Shown: positions 13,653 to 23,872, counted from the first letter of the stretch. The stretch: 64,000 nucleotides of DNA from Drosophila miranda (GCF_003369915.1 NC_046677.1:20788913-20852912); one strand, 5' to 3'. Notes: generated by a model from the sequence alone, not told the origin. A program made the numbers and translations.

Positions 13653-13864
13653 CCCTTATGTCCCGACAACAACAAAATTATAAAAAGCATATAAAAAAAA
13701 TACCACAGAATTAGAAGTACTCTTTATATATTATGTAAAAGAACATTTTAATATAACTAAAAATGTTGAAGAAAAATTATTAATGGCTGCATAAAATTTA
13801 AATATTAGTATATCAGTAAAATCATTTTATTTTAAAATTTTAAAACCCACGGGCCTGTTAAGGG
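13653..13864. mobile_element. piggyBac-like MITE with TTAA duplications
   Basis: A 212-bp AT-rich, non-coding element. The left end begins CCCTTATGTCCCG and the right end, read in reverse complement, begins CCCTTAACAGGCCCG. Both ends are flanked directly by TTAA (13649-13652 and 13865-13868), the target site duplicated by piggyBac-superfamily transposases, whose termini typically start CCC. There is no transposase sequence inside, so it is a non-autonomous derivative. Family membership is inferred only from the ends. Confidence 0.6.
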
Positions 13865-13949
13865 TTAATCAACATCAACATATACCGTCTCACTCACACT
13901 CACTATACTACATATGTGCCCTTCACTCGCACTTATTGCTAGCATACGT

Positions 13950-14040
13950 TAAGGGACTAACTTTTGCCGACGAGACCACCTTGTATAATTGCATCATGAT
14001 CCGACCTAGACCCGAGGCCTATCCAGGCTCAACTAAATAA
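13950..14040 (+). pseudogene. Inverted partial copy of DETTLYNCIM fragment
   Basis: The plus strand reads A-DETTLYNCIM followed by about 15 further codons to a stop. The DNA similarity to the minus-strand copy at 13514-13555 covers about 40 bp strongly and perhaps 60 bp in all. It has no start codon of its own and no recognisable domain. Confidence 0.35.
13967..14005. repeat. Right arm of ~38-bp inverted repeat
   Basis: Inverse complement of 13514-13555; see the left arm. Confidence 0.75.
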
Positions 14041-15353
14041 ATATTTATTTCCAAATAAATCTCAACAAAATGTCACTTTGAAAAGCATTCTATTCTCCCT
14101 CGAATTTGGATTTTATGTTTTGTTTTTGAATATAGCAACCCACTCTCACATCCCTGTCGGAATTTATATTCACGTCAAAGGAATGGGCATATTCCCACGA
14201 AATGATGTGTACAATCATCGAATGCATAATCCTATCATATCAATTTGTGTTCTGTGTGGAAAAGGGTAGTTGTTGTAGGTAATTCTCCCCCGTCCGCTGT
14301 TCATTATCAATCTGACCGACTTTTGTTTCTGGTTCCCCCTCCGGCGCCAATATATGTACATACGCACTGTTGGCTGCAGGCTCCAGTAAGCACTTGCCCA
14401 TTATTTTTATTGCCTTGCCATTTTCTGACCGCATTTTAGCTTCATTTACAGTTATTTGCATTGCCCCACCTGCACGCGGGCCCACAATCCACACCACCAC
14501 GCCCTGGGGCGTGCAACCGCAAATTCAATTTTGGTTTTAGAGCCGGCAAACATTTTGCAGCATGTTTATGTCCGTATGTCCGTGTGTCCGCTCTTCCATT
14601 GTTAGTTTGTTTGGCGCTGCCCCAAACCCACGCAGTGAGGACAGTGGAGCACCATCCTACGCGTTTTAATGCAATTTATGTGAAGTGTTTGGCCCCGGCC
14701 CCGACCCCGGCTCCAGCTCCGGTTGCCAATGTGACCACAAAACGATCTTTTGTGATATACATGTATAAAGTGCGCCGAGTGGGCCGTGCACCGTGCACCG
14801 TGGAGCGGGCAGACACTCGTCCAGCCGCAGGGGCAGTGCAGAAATTGGACTCTAGTTCGGTTTTCATTTAAACATGACCAGGCAGGCGCCAGCTGTCAGT
14901 CCGCCCGTGGCCATGTCCATGTCCGTGTCACAGTCGGGCAGATAATCATCGGGTCCAAGCGACAAACAATTTTGCAGTTTTGCATTGGGTCCTGTACACG
15001 TGGACTCGTATCCGATTTCATTAATAAGTGTCTGGCATTGGCGTACGAAAGGAAGGAAGAGCACGTTTTGAACTCCAAATTGTGGGAACTCCTTTGTGAT
15101 TTTCCTTGTGGCTTTCCCTTAAACAATAATACATTTCTATTTGCCAATATATTTGCATATTTGATAATCTGCAGGAAAATCTACAAACCTCAGCAGACAG
15201 CGGTGTGGCTCTCGTGGCGCCATCGGATGTTCCACCAATCCGCCTACATTATGGGTAAATAGGGATTGTTTTAGGGTCTGTCTATTAATTAATTAATGGA
15301 AGTATTCTTCCGCTGGGGTTGGTATCTTGCATCTTCAACTCCTCCACCTCTTC

Positions 15354-15692
15354 TTACCGTTGTCTGAAGCAGGGGGGGCCCTGTATGTACACCTTTTGTT
15401 GGTATACAGATCCAGATTCTTGGTGGCCAGCAGCTGCTGACCTGAATGCATACCCTGTACCCCGACGCCCATGGGCGTCGTCAGGTTGCTGAAGGGTATG
15501 ATGTCGTTTAATAAGCTGAAGTCTCCTCCAGGAATGATTGAAATGAAGCGGCAGACGCAGAGCGCCCTTTAGCAGCCGAATGTCAGCGTTTACATTGTTC
15601 TGGTGGATCATCGTTCTTCTACAAATCGAGACTATTCCACGTACTTGTCGGATCCTAGCATTATTCTCATTGTATTTTGTTTTGCTGTCCAC
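15354..15692 (-). pseudogene. Orphan exon-like fragment with splice donor
   Basis: The minus strand carries about 110 codons of protein-like sequence that changes reading frame once. The downstream part contains NLTTPMGVGVQGMHSGQQLL and ends at a good donor, ACAACG|GTAAGA, near 15352. No start codon, partner exon or stop in a sensible place was found nearby, and I do not recognise the parent protein. The best reading is a duplicated and decayed piece of a gene that lies elsewhere. An exon of an unrecognised gene with an unseen intron is the alternative. Confidence 0.35.
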
Positions 15693-16290
15693 GCATTCAC
15701 TACAAGATTGTTCGCATTATCTTCCGTTGCCTTCTCTACTATTAACCGTTTGTTCACTGGCTGACCAACTGCTTTGTATGCTCATTCACGTCCCATTGCG
15801 GTGTAGGTGTCAGTGAGAGAGCGCTTAGGGAGAGAGACGACACGCTCAGAGAGGATCAAAAGCGACAAGATGAAGAGAGCGTTGAGCTTGTTCCTCTCCG
15901 ACAATGTGCGTGGGCTAGAAAGAGAAAGAGCGATATGATAATTGCGTCGCAGAAAATGATTGTATTTGAAGAATGGTTCGGCAATGCTGTAAGAGTAGTA
16001 TTTTATTGCATAGTTATAGTATACATATGTATGTATATTATTGGAGTCTGCCCACACAGTTGCCTCACGGAGCATCTCGCTGTTTTGCAATGGAAATAGA
16101 TCCAATTTCGAATGAGAACCCGACATAATCTTATAAGCAAATTGGGATGATAGCTGCTGTCCCGAACATGGTAGATAATTGCACTGCAAGTACATGCTTC
16201 TAAATTAGATACATATATCTAATATATCTTTGTATACCTAAAGAAGTTTTGATAATAAAATGCCCTCAAATTACGCTGATTAACTGATTC

Positions 16291-16296
16291 TTTATT
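16291..16296 (-). terminator. Polyadenylation signal AATAAA
   Basis: AATAAA on the minus strand, about 150 nt downstream of the stop of the tandem-repeat protein gene. It is the first canonical signal after that stop. Confidence 0.55.
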
Positions 16297-16446
16297 ATTG
16301 TAGTGATAGTGCCGGCCGGCAATTGCATTGTTTGATGCGTGACTTTGTTAAGGGAGAAATATTGTTGGCTAAGTATTGAACAAGTGTGGGCGTGTGGATC
16401 AAGCGGTTGGATCCAAGAACTCGTGTAGCAGGGAATCTATGAATCC

Positions 16447-18027
16447 CTACTTTTTGTCAAATTTAATGATGCGCATGTCATCGGCGAGGGTCTCCAGATC
16501 CTCGGCATCGCGGCGGAAGCGATAGGTGCCAATGTCCTGGGAAGCGGACTCTGGCAGCTTTACGGTTATCCCCTTATATGAGAACTTGGCTTCACGGGTC
16601 TCCGGTACCTTGAGTCCCATCTCGTCATTGTATTCGTCGTCGTCGCCGATTTCGATGTGAGTGCTGTTCTGGACAGTGGGATCGCTCTCACCGTCCTGAT
16701 TCCAACCATCGATCTCAATAGGCTGAACTCGATTGCCGTCCAAATCCAGCACAGAGCTGCTGTTGACAGTTGAATCAGAAGGACCTTCACCATCGCTAGC
16801 TGTGGGAGCCTGTGTCCCCTCGGCATCACCAGTGGCCTCAGGCGATGACTTTCCCTTGGCGTCCTCCGTGGTCACCGGATTTTTTGGGACAAAGGGGTGC
16901 TCCTTCTCGAGCAGCGTCTGCGATGTCAGAAAGCTGCGACGGAGCTGCAGGTCAGCTGGGAGACCTTGGTCCGACTGCTTGTGGCTCAGGAGGCCAGTGG
17001 CCAAGCGGGACATGGTGGCACGGTGCACGAGTATCTTGTTCCTCAATTTCAATAGATTGGCCTCCACATCCAACACAGAGCTGAATTTGGTGGTTGAATC
17101 AGAAGGGCCATCATCATCGCTAGCTGTGGGAGCCTGTGTCCCCTCGGCATCAGCAGTGGCCTCAGGCGATGACTTTCCCTTGGCGTCCTCCGTGGTCACC
17201 GGATTTTTTGGGACAAAGGGGTGCTCCTTCTCGAGCAGCGTCTGCGATGTCAGAAAGCTGCGACGGAGCTGCAGGTCAGCTGGGAGAGCTTGGTCCGACT
17301 GCTTGTGGCTCAGGAGGCCAGTGGCCAAGCGGGACATGGTGGCACGGTGCACGAGTATCTTGTTCCTCAATTTCAATAGATTGGCCTCCACATCCAACAC
17401 AGAGCTGAATTTGGTGGTTGAATCAGAAGGGCCATCATCATCGCTAGCTGTAGGAGCCTGTGTCCCCTCGGCATCAGCAGTGGCCTCAGGCGATGACTGT
17501 CCCTTCGTCTCCGGCTTTTTTGGGACAAAAGGGTGCTCCTTCTCAAGCAGCATCTGCGACGTCACGAAGCTGCGTTGGAACTCCATGTTAGCCGTGCCAA
17601 GATCGTGAATGTTGAGAGCGTGGCCCGACTGGTTGCGGCTCAGGAAGCTAGTGGCCAAGCGGGACACGGAGAATTTGGTGGTAGAATCAGAAGGACCATC
17701 ACCATCGCTAGCTGTGGGAGCCTGTGTCCCCTCGGCATCAGCAGTGGTCTCAGACGATGACTGTCCCTTGGTCTCTGGCTTTTTGGGGACAAAAGGGTGC
17801 TCCTTCTCAAGCAGCATCTGCGATGTGACGAAGCTGCGTCGGGAATCCAGACGAACCTTGCCAAGATTCTGCATTTTGATGGCAGCGACGGCGACACCGT
17901 CTGACAGCACCTGCGGCTTCTTGCGGCACATCAGGCCAGTGGCCATGCCACATTGCGAGTTCAAGCGGTTTATGACGGCCCGGTTAATGAGCATCTTGCA
18001 TCTCAAATCGGGAAAATTACGAATCAT
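16447..18027 (-). CDS. Tandem-repeat protein with mitochondrial-presequence-like modules
   Basis: Single-exon gene for 526 residues; I do not recognise it. The N-terminus (MIRNFPDLRCKMLINRAVIN) is basic and poor in acidic residues, as in mitochondrial targeting peptides. The body repeats a module about four times: a basic segment like RATMSRLATGLLSHKQSDQ, then RRSF(V/L)TSQ.LLEKEHPFVPK, then an acidic Ser/Thr/Pro-rich linker with ADAEGTQAPTASD. RSF-TSQ occurs four times. The two C-terminal-most full units are 108 residues (324 bp) long and nearly identical in DNA. The unique C-terminus contains FSYKGITVKLPES and ends ADDMRIIKFDKK. Long antisense open frames here are shadows of the repeats. The gene lies tail-to-head behind phr6-4, with about 580 bp between them. 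Mitochondrial location is inference from the basic N-terminus; function is unknown. Confidence 0.85.
   Translation of the reverse strand: MIRNFPDLRCKMLINRAVINRLNSQCGMATGLMCRKKPQVLSDGVAVAAIKMQNLGKVRLDSRRSFVTSQMLLEKEHPFVPKKPETKGQSSSETTADAEGTQAPTASDGDGPSDSTTKFSVSRLATSFLSRNQSGHALNIHDLGTANMEFQRSFVTSQMLLEKEHPFVPKKPETKGQSSPEATADAEGTQAPTASDDDGPSDSTTKFSSVLDVEANLLKLRNKILVHRATMSRLATGLLSHKQSDQALPADLQLRRSFLTSQTLLEKEHPFVPKNPVTTEDAKGKSSPEATADAEGTQAPTASDDDGPSDSTTKFSSVLDVEANLLKLRNKILVHRATMSRLATGLLSHKQSDQGLPADLQLRRSFLTSQTLLEKEHPFVPKNPVTTEDAKGKSSPEATGDAEGTQAPTASDGEGPSDSTVNSSSVLDLDGNRVQPIEIDGWNQDGESDPTVQNSTHIEIGDDDEYNDEMGLKVPETREAKFSYKGITVKLPESASQDIGTYRFRRDAEDLETLADDMRIIKFDKK
16812..17459 (-). repeat. Two near-identical 324-bp coding repeats
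   Basis: 16812-17135 and 17136-17459 are direct tandem copies. I count about three single-base differences between them. More diverged and shorter versions of the same unit continue to about 17900. Confidence 0.9.
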
Positions 18028-18607
18028 TTCAAGCGTAACTATTTTCGACCGTTTCCAACTTTACAGGGACACAAAAAAAATGAGATATAAAATTTACTCG
18101 TTTTTTTACAAACAAAAATTGGAATCGGAAAGGGTCTTGACTTGCCGAAAATTAGGTTTAGACTGAGATTCTGTGGAAACTACAAACCAGTTCCCACAAA
18201 AATCGTGCGGAAAGTCGATTTCAAGGCCAAGTTGTTTTGAAAATTTACACAAATCTGAAACCAACAAAATGCAAGTCACAAAACCAAAGCAATCTTTGAA
18301 AAAGTATTCGTTTACATCGTAACTTAACAGAACAGACATTCCCTTGGGCTGGAACATGGTGATAGCTGACCACTCGGGATGCTTTTGTCGATTTCCCAAG
18401 CATCCACTGCACCTAAATTAATAAAACTTAGCTGAATAAATAAACATTTAAATGAATTCATTCATATGCAGCTTCAATATATACAATTTCTAGTCATAGT
18501 TCAATTCCATTCACAGAGATTCTGCAATCACATTATAGATTCGTATAGAATAATACAAAACATTATGTACCCCTAATTGGGGTAGCATAACAGTTGTTAG
18601 ATGGTCA

Positions 18608-20266
18608 TCATCGTTTGCGTTTGGCGGCATTTCCTATGGTCTTTGCCACCTTCCGCTTGCCTGTGGCCTCAGGCGAGTCCTCCTCCTTGCCGGTGCGCAC
18701 TTCCCGATTCACTTTGTAGGCAGCACTCATCCGCTTGATGTTCTCCTTGTGCACCAGCTCGTGCTTAACGATGCGATGCGGATAGTCAACGCCCAGAACG
18801 CAGCCGTATTCCCGCTGGTCGGCCAGCGTGGCTTTCCAGGGTTCGTAGATGCAGCCATTCGGATACTTGGCCAGCTCTGGCACATACTTGCGTATGTAGT
18901 GGCCCTGGGGATCGGTTTTCTTGCCAAATGCAACGGGACTGTAGACCCGGAAATATTGGTGAAAGAAGGCCGATGCCGAGAGCCACATCCAGTTGCCGGC
19001 ATTGAGGGCCCAGTCCTGATCCAACAGCAGCTGCTCGAACACACGCTGCCCTTCCTCCCAACTGATCCAGAGATCGCCGCGCGTCAGGAAGCAGGCCACT
19101 GCGTGTCGGGCCAGGTGGTGTATCCAGCCCTCCTGTCGCAACTGCCGCATAATGGCATCGATGAACGGGTAGCCCGTGCGTCCATGGGTCCAGGCCTCCA
19201 GATGGTCGGCCTGCTCCTGCCAGGGTATTTGCAGGCAGTACACATTCCCGAGCATTCGGTCGAAGTTGGGCTCGGCGGCAGCCACCGTGTAGTAGAACTC
19301 ACGCCACAGGAGCTGTCCGATGAGGGAGACGGGCGGCTGAGAGTGCTTGGACTGCCTCTTGAGAATCGCCTTCAACTGCTGATGGAAGAGCCGCGCACTG
19401 AGGCACCCGAACTTCAGATACGGACTGAGCACTGTGGTGCTGGGCTCCAAAGAGTTGGGAGCCGTGTTCGGCTTCTCGAAGCGAGCCACCCAAAGCTCAT
19501 CCCTCAGCGATTCTTTCATGCGCCTTAGACCCTCGGTTTCACCTGGATAATGTTTATCAAAATTGCGTTACTCTTCGTGAAATATAATGGTTTTCTTACC
19601 GCCAGGAAATTTATTGGGTCCCAGATCCTCTGGCCTCTTCACCAACTGCTCTAAAGTAGGACAATCGTAGGCATTGTCGTCCTGCTGCTCCACTTCATCC
19701 TTGGGTGGCAGAGCTTTCTTTGCCAATTGCTCCGGCAGCTCCAGAACCTTGGGAACCTTTAGCTGGTCCACCACACTCAAAAACTTTTGATATGTTATCG
19801 GAGCCTTGCCCATATTCTTTGCAATGACCAGCTCTGGATTGTAGATCGTATGGGAACAGTGAGTGTCCACCTTGATGCCCTCGGCCTTGGCCAACTTCTG
19901 GACAGCTGCATCGCGTTGTAGGGCGTAGGGCTCTATGTCTGTCTCAAAGGTCAGCAGTTCAACTCGCCAGCTTTTAAAGACACGGGGAAAAACATCCACG
20001 GGCTTGCCCCGCACTACAAACAAACGCGAGTTGAGCTTCCTTAGCTGCTGGTCCAGGTCGTGGAGAGTCTGTTGAAGGAAACGCCAGCGGTTGGCGCCCA
20101 CCTGCATCCAATCGAGAATACCAGGATCCAGTATGAAAATGGGTCGCACATGGAATTTCTCAGGCGCAGCGTTGGCCGCCGAAAATATTTGCGTCAAGGC
20201 GGGATTATCGTGGACGCGGAGACCTTTGCGGAACCAGTGGACAAGTGTGGCATGCTTCGCATCCAT
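18608..20266 (-). CDS. phr6-4: (6-4) photolyase
   Basis: Flavoprotein that repairs UV-induced pyrimidine (6-4) pyrimidone photoproducts in the nucleus using blue light. Exons are 20266-19600 and 19542-18608; the 57-nt intron joins G|GT in phase 1. The product is 533 residues, close to the family length of about 540. Residues 1 to about 130 form the alpha/beta photolyase domain, starting MDAKHATLVHWFRKGLRVHD. The C-terminal FAD-binding helical domain contains the WIHHLARHAVACFLTRGDLW segment, which carries the two histidines used in (6-4) repair. It also contains the WMWLSASAFFHQYFRVYSP region typical of animal 6-4 photolyases and cryptochromes. The extreme C-terminus is basic (KRKVAKTIGNAAKRKR) and probably serves as a nuclear localisation signal. 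It is head-to-head with the SPAG7-like gene across 563 bp. D. melanogaster phr6-4 is the obvious orthologue. Confidence 0.95.
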
Positions 20267-20829
20267 GACAGCACGTCCCCAATGCTCTATAAGCGTATTT
20301 ATCTGGATTTATTCTGAAAATTCAAACACACGGCCCGCGCCAGCTGTGAGAGAGAGCTGCCAACCTAACCCAATTTTAGTTATTTACACTAAAAAATCCT
20401 AACAAGTGCATAAATCGCATTTAAACTGTCATGAAAAATAAAATAAATTCATATTTAACCAAGGCATGAGAGACTATTAATTTAAAGTCGGTTGTAAGAC
20501 ATCTTGAAATAATTATATTCTGTAATCAGCTGTTGTTTAATAAAAATACAAAATTTCATAATACCCAACGTGTTGGCAGCTCCGTAAATTATTTGGTGCA
20601 CAAGCACCGGTTGCCAATACAATTTATAAATATTTTTACACCAATAAAACAACTAAACTAGCTTTAATCGAACAGTTTGATAAGCTCTTAATAGTCGCCG
20701 GAGAGTGGTAAGTAGTGAAGTAATATTCAGACGAGGAGAGCATGCTCAATCAACACAAATTTCTCTGTTTTTGTTTGCGGCGTCAGGCAGTAGCCCCCTC
20801 GAAGAACACACAACACAAATAGGGGCAAA
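20267..20829. promoter_or_regulatory. Divergent promoter phr6-4 / SPAG7-like
   Basis: 563 bp separate the two start codons. The sequence contains an imperfect palindrome CCAACGTGTTGG near 20566-20577 and a TTGCCAA element near 20611 that resembles the Drosophila core-promoter word TGGYAACR on the minus strand. No TATA box or clear DRE was seen. Use as a shared promoter is inferred from geometry. Confidence 0.55.
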
Positions 20830-21630
20830 ATGGATCTCCTCGACTCAATACTGAACGCCATGGATGCCCCTCCATCGGCAAGTGAGCAGCAGAAGACGCT
20901 TATCAAGAAGCAGCGGGAGCTGATGGAGCGCATGCAAAATAAACAGAAGGAGGAGCTGTCGAGATTCCGCAAGTATGTGGACGAGCGAATGGCCCGTTTT
21001 GCCAAGGACGATCGGGTGTGCATCGAGTTCCAGCCCCTGGATAAAGTGCACCGATCTGTCATTCACGAAATTGCGGAGAACGGTGGCTTCATAGCGATGA
21101 GCTTCGGCCAGGAGGATGTCGATCGCCATTCGGTGGTGTACAAGAAGGAGCATGCCCCCGGCGAGGATGAGGTGACGGCGCGTCGCAATGGCGATGGCTG
21201 GAACAAGGAGATAGCCAAAGAATACGCAGAACAAAGAAAAGAGCGCCTGGCTCAAGAGCAAAGCAACAAAAGGGCTTCCACAGCAGCAGCAGCAGCAGAG
21301 GCGGGCTGCTCCACAGACCCCGACAATACAGCGGGCGAGGTGAAGCCCATGACCAATTACAAAGCAAAGTATGCCCATCTGATAGGGGAATCGGCGGGCC
21401 TGCAGGCGGCAGGCAAAACAGAAACAAACCAAAGCTATGGCTTTGTGCCCAGTAAGAACAAGAAGGACATGCGCTCCATCGAACAAACTCTTGCCGACAT
21501 ACAGGCCAAGAAACGCCTAAAACTCCAGCAACAGCAACAGGAGCAGCAACAGCAGCAGCAACTAGAAGAAGAGGCCTTAGAAGTCAGCCAGTCAACGACG
21601 GAGGACCCACCTGCTGTTGATCATCAATGA
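20830..21630 (+). CDS. SPAG7-like R3H-domain protein
   Basis: Intronless gene for 266 residues, homologous to sperm-associated antigen 7, a conserved nuclear R3H-domain protein of poorly known function. Residues about 30-110 hold the R3H-type region: VDERMARFAKDDRVCIEFQP, then VHRSVIHEIAENGGFIAMSF and the YKKEH segment, which are typical of nucleic-acid-binding R3H domains in this family. An Ala run lies near residue 155. The C-terminal third includes SYGFVPSKNKKDMRSIEQTL, a motif conserved in SPAG7 proteins, followed by a coiled, glutamine-rich stretch encoded by CAG/CAA repeats. Start: ATG 20830 in the context GGCAAAATGG. A polyadenylation signal lies 184 nt after the stop. The family assignment is confident; the molecular role is not known. 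Confidence 0.88.
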   Translation: MDLLDSILNAMDAPPSASEQQKTLIKKQRELMERMQNKQKEELSRFRKYVDERMARFAKDDRVCIEFQPLDKVHRSVIHEIAENGGFIAMSFGQEDVDRHSVVYKKEHAPGEDEVTARRNGDGWNKEIAKEYAEQRKERLAQEQSNKRASTAAAAAEAGCSTDPDNTAGEVKPMTNYKAKYAHLIGESAGLQAAGKTETNQSYGFVPSKNKKDMRSIEQTLADIQAKKRLKLQQQQQEQQQQQQLEEEALEVSQSTTEDPPAVDHQ

Positions 21631-21813
21631 AAGCAATACGATTACGTTTTAGTTCTGTTGGTTTTGATTAGTCACATGCAATGTCTCATCGACTGCCATG
21701 TAATAATAAGTAATAAGCAATGTAATTTGTTGGCTGATTAGGACGCAATAACTGAATGTTTTTAACGTTGTATATCAAGTGCAGAGTGTCCAATTCGCAT
21801 TATCTATTTATAT

Positions 21814-21819
21814 AATAAA
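21814..21819 (+). terminator. Polyadenylation signal AATAAA
   Basis: First AATAAA after the SPAG7-like stop codon. Confidence 0.6.
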
Positions 21820-22600
21820 AGCAACATTTTTAACTGTAGATCTATGAAATCTGTGTAGCGGCCGCTAAGGCTTAAAAAAGTATCAATTTTCAAGGAACTG
21901 ATTTCGTTTTTGAGATCTATTCGTATCATTCAACTTGATTGATTGCCAATATTTTGAGAGGCTCTATCTCTCTCTTCTGTAAATCCTCTCGGACACCGTG
22001 GAGCATATAGAAATGCATAATGTTGGAAACATTCCTTCGAAATCGGTATGGTTCTGAAAATAGATAAAATATCTAAGCGGGTCTGAAGAAGAACCTAATA
22101 ATATTCCAAGTATAGCCAATTGATTGTAATTCAAATTTAGTTTCGAGGCTAATTAAACTTCGATTCCCAACAACGGACTCGATGTTTTTAAATCGATATT
22201 GGCATTGACTTGATTGTATGGCTAGTGTTTCAACTATAGTGACTGAAACACGGTCCAGGTTGTGTAGGAAATTTACAGAAAAAATTAAATGTCTAAGGAT
22301 CCTAACACTCCTTTTAAATCGAATAACAGAATCGAGGAATATGATTTCCGATTATGGAGAGAGACCACTTAACCCATTGTAGACCAGTGGATATTAAATA
22401 TACTCCACGAAAATTATGAATTTTGTAAAATTTTAGCGCAGGTGAAGGATATCAAGGCCATCATTTTTTTAAGTAAAGAGAAAGGATGGATATACAACAA
22501 AAATTTACATAAGGCTTTATTATACGAAGTTAAATTCAAGTTGATAACCTGTTTAAAAAGCGGGGGTTAAGTAGGCTAAGTTTATTCAATGTATTGTTAT
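21820..22600. other. Intergenic, no gene seen
   Basis: AT-rich sequence between the SPAG7-like gene and the snoRNA host gene. No coding frame, RNA fold or repeat was recognised. Confidence 0.5.
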
Positions 22601-22605
22601 CGAGC

Positions 22606-22615
22606 GGTCACACTG
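22606..22615 (+). promoter_or_regulatory. Ohler motif 1 of snoRNA host gene
   Basis: GGTCACACTG, a perfect match to the Drosophila core-promoter motif 1 (bound by M1BP), followed at once by an E-box CACGTG at 22621-22626. It lies about 100 bp upstream of the first splice donor of the snoRNA host transcript and fixes its orientation. Confidence 0.75.
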
Positions 22616-22739
22616 CACACCACGTGTCGGCACTCGGCGAAAAAAGATATGAATTTCAAAAATGAAATGTTTCATTTTAAGCATGGTTTAAAACCTTGGT
22701 GAAAGAAAGAAAAGGTAAGTTTTATGTAAAGAAGAGCAT

Positions 22740-22805
22740 TCCTTGAAGACACCTTTAGATTGAGATATCTGACGTCCATGATGTTAGTTGGGAATACAAA
22801 AATTA
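22740..22805 (+). pseudogene. Decayed C/D snoRNA copy 0
   Basis: Located in the first intron, exactly one period (231 bp) before copy 1. It retains similarity around ATCTGACGTCCATGATG, but box C, the GATAGGGACA guide and the terminal box D are no longer recognisable. Confidence 0.6.
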
Positions 22806-22969
22806 CTGTGCCATGCGGACAATTCTGTTTAACCACAACTAATCAAACATTAATTCTGTTTTGCAGATGTGTCAACCATTACAATCCAACGATTGAAGGA
22901 AATACTGCTGCAGTACCTGCGATTCCATTTGTAAGTGAACATTTTTAAGGACTGCACCACATCACGTTT

Positions 22970-23043
22970 TGATGTGATGATAAACTATGATAGGGACATC
23001 TGATGTCCATGACTGATTTATCTTGATAGTAGAACTGATTACT
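22970..23043 (+). ncRNA. Box C/D snoRNA copy 1, 28S rRNA guide
   Basis: Box C TGATGA at 22975-22980, internal CTGA (box D') in ACATCTGATG, terminal box D CTGA at 23035-23038. The guide before D' is GATAGGGACA and the guide before D is GATAGTAGA. From memory, the conserved 28S rRNA core reads TGTCCCTATCTACTATC. The two guides are perfect complements of its left 10 and right 9 bases. By the N+5 rule they would direct 2'-O-methylation of the first C of the CCC and of the A in TCTACT. Both guides are intact in this copy. Confidence 0.8.
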
Positions 23044-23186
23044 CAATCCATTTAGTCCATGCTGCTTTTTATAAACAAATTCTAATCCCAATAAATATTT
23101 ATTTTACAGAGGAAAGTGTGATTTTCAATGGACACATCGTATCTTCCCTGTAAGTATTGCCCTATTTACACAATTTACTCCACTCT

Positions 23187-23259
23187 CTCTCTGATGATAC
23201 CTTTGATAGGGACATCTGATGTCCATGATTGATTTATCATGATAGTAGAACTGATTGCA
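23187..23259 (+). ncRNA. Box C/D snoRNA copy 2
   Basis: Box C TGATGA at 23192-23197, box D CTGA at 23251-23254. Both guides (GATAGGGACA and GATAGTAGA) are intact. Same predicted 28S targets as copy 1. Confidence 0.8.
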
Positions 23260-23411
23260 CCATTATTTCTCTACACATGTACCCCTGTCATGAGATAATT
23301 CTCACTTATCCATATATTTCTTTTTTTACAGAGAACCGTGGCTGGACACATCCGCAGAACCGTCATATGCTTTGTAAGCAATTACATTTTAATAAATATA
23401 TATTGATAACT

Positions 23412-23484
23412 TTTTGTGATGATACCTTTGATAGGGACATCTGATGTCTATGATTGATTTATCATGATAGTAGAACTGATTGTT
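23412..23484 (+). ncRNA. Box C/D snoRNA copy 3
   Basis: Box C TGATGA at 23417-23422, box D CTGA at 23476-23479. Both guides are intact. It is almost identical to copy 2. Confidence 0.8.
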
Positions 23485-23640
23485 CCACTCTTTATCTTTC
23501 AATATCCCTTTTATGAAAGATTCTAATCGAAATTCATTTCTTTACAGAGGATGGTTCTCTTCTCCATGGACACATCCATAGACTAAGCGGCTAAATCTGA
23601 CTTGTAAGTATTGCCCTAAATTTAAAATTTACTCTACTCT

Positions 23641-23713
23641 TTTCCGGATGATAGCTTTGATAGGGACATCTGATGTCTATGACTGATTTATCTTGATATA
23701 AGAACTGATTACT
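23641..23713 (+). ncRNA. Box C/D snoRNA copy 4, D guide altered
   Basis: Box C is GGATGAT at 23646-23652; box D CTGA at 23705-23708. The D' guide GATAGGGACA is intact, but the D guide reads GATATAAGA instead of GATAGTAGA. It should have lost the second target. Confidence 0.75.
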
Positions 23714-23872
23714 CAATCTATTTAAGGCATATTCCTTTTATAAATAATGCTAATCCGAATACTTATTTCTTTTACAGGTGAAAAATGTGATTTTCAATGG
23801 ACACATCCTAAGAATAGAAGGATTATATCTGCCTTGTAAGTATTGCCTTGTGTACACAATTCACTCTATTCT

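Noticed and set aside
16733-17608. 291-codon plus-strand open frame
   Set aside because: Antisense shadow of the 526-residue repeat protein; its repeats only mirror the sense repeats and it shows no independent domain.
18749-19528. 259-codon plus-strand open frame
   Set aside because: Antisense of phr6-4 exon 2.
22760-22948. 62-codon plus-strand open frame within the snoRNA array
   Set aside because: It crosses the decayed snoRNA copy, a splice acceptor and an exon; chance frame in a non-coding host gene.
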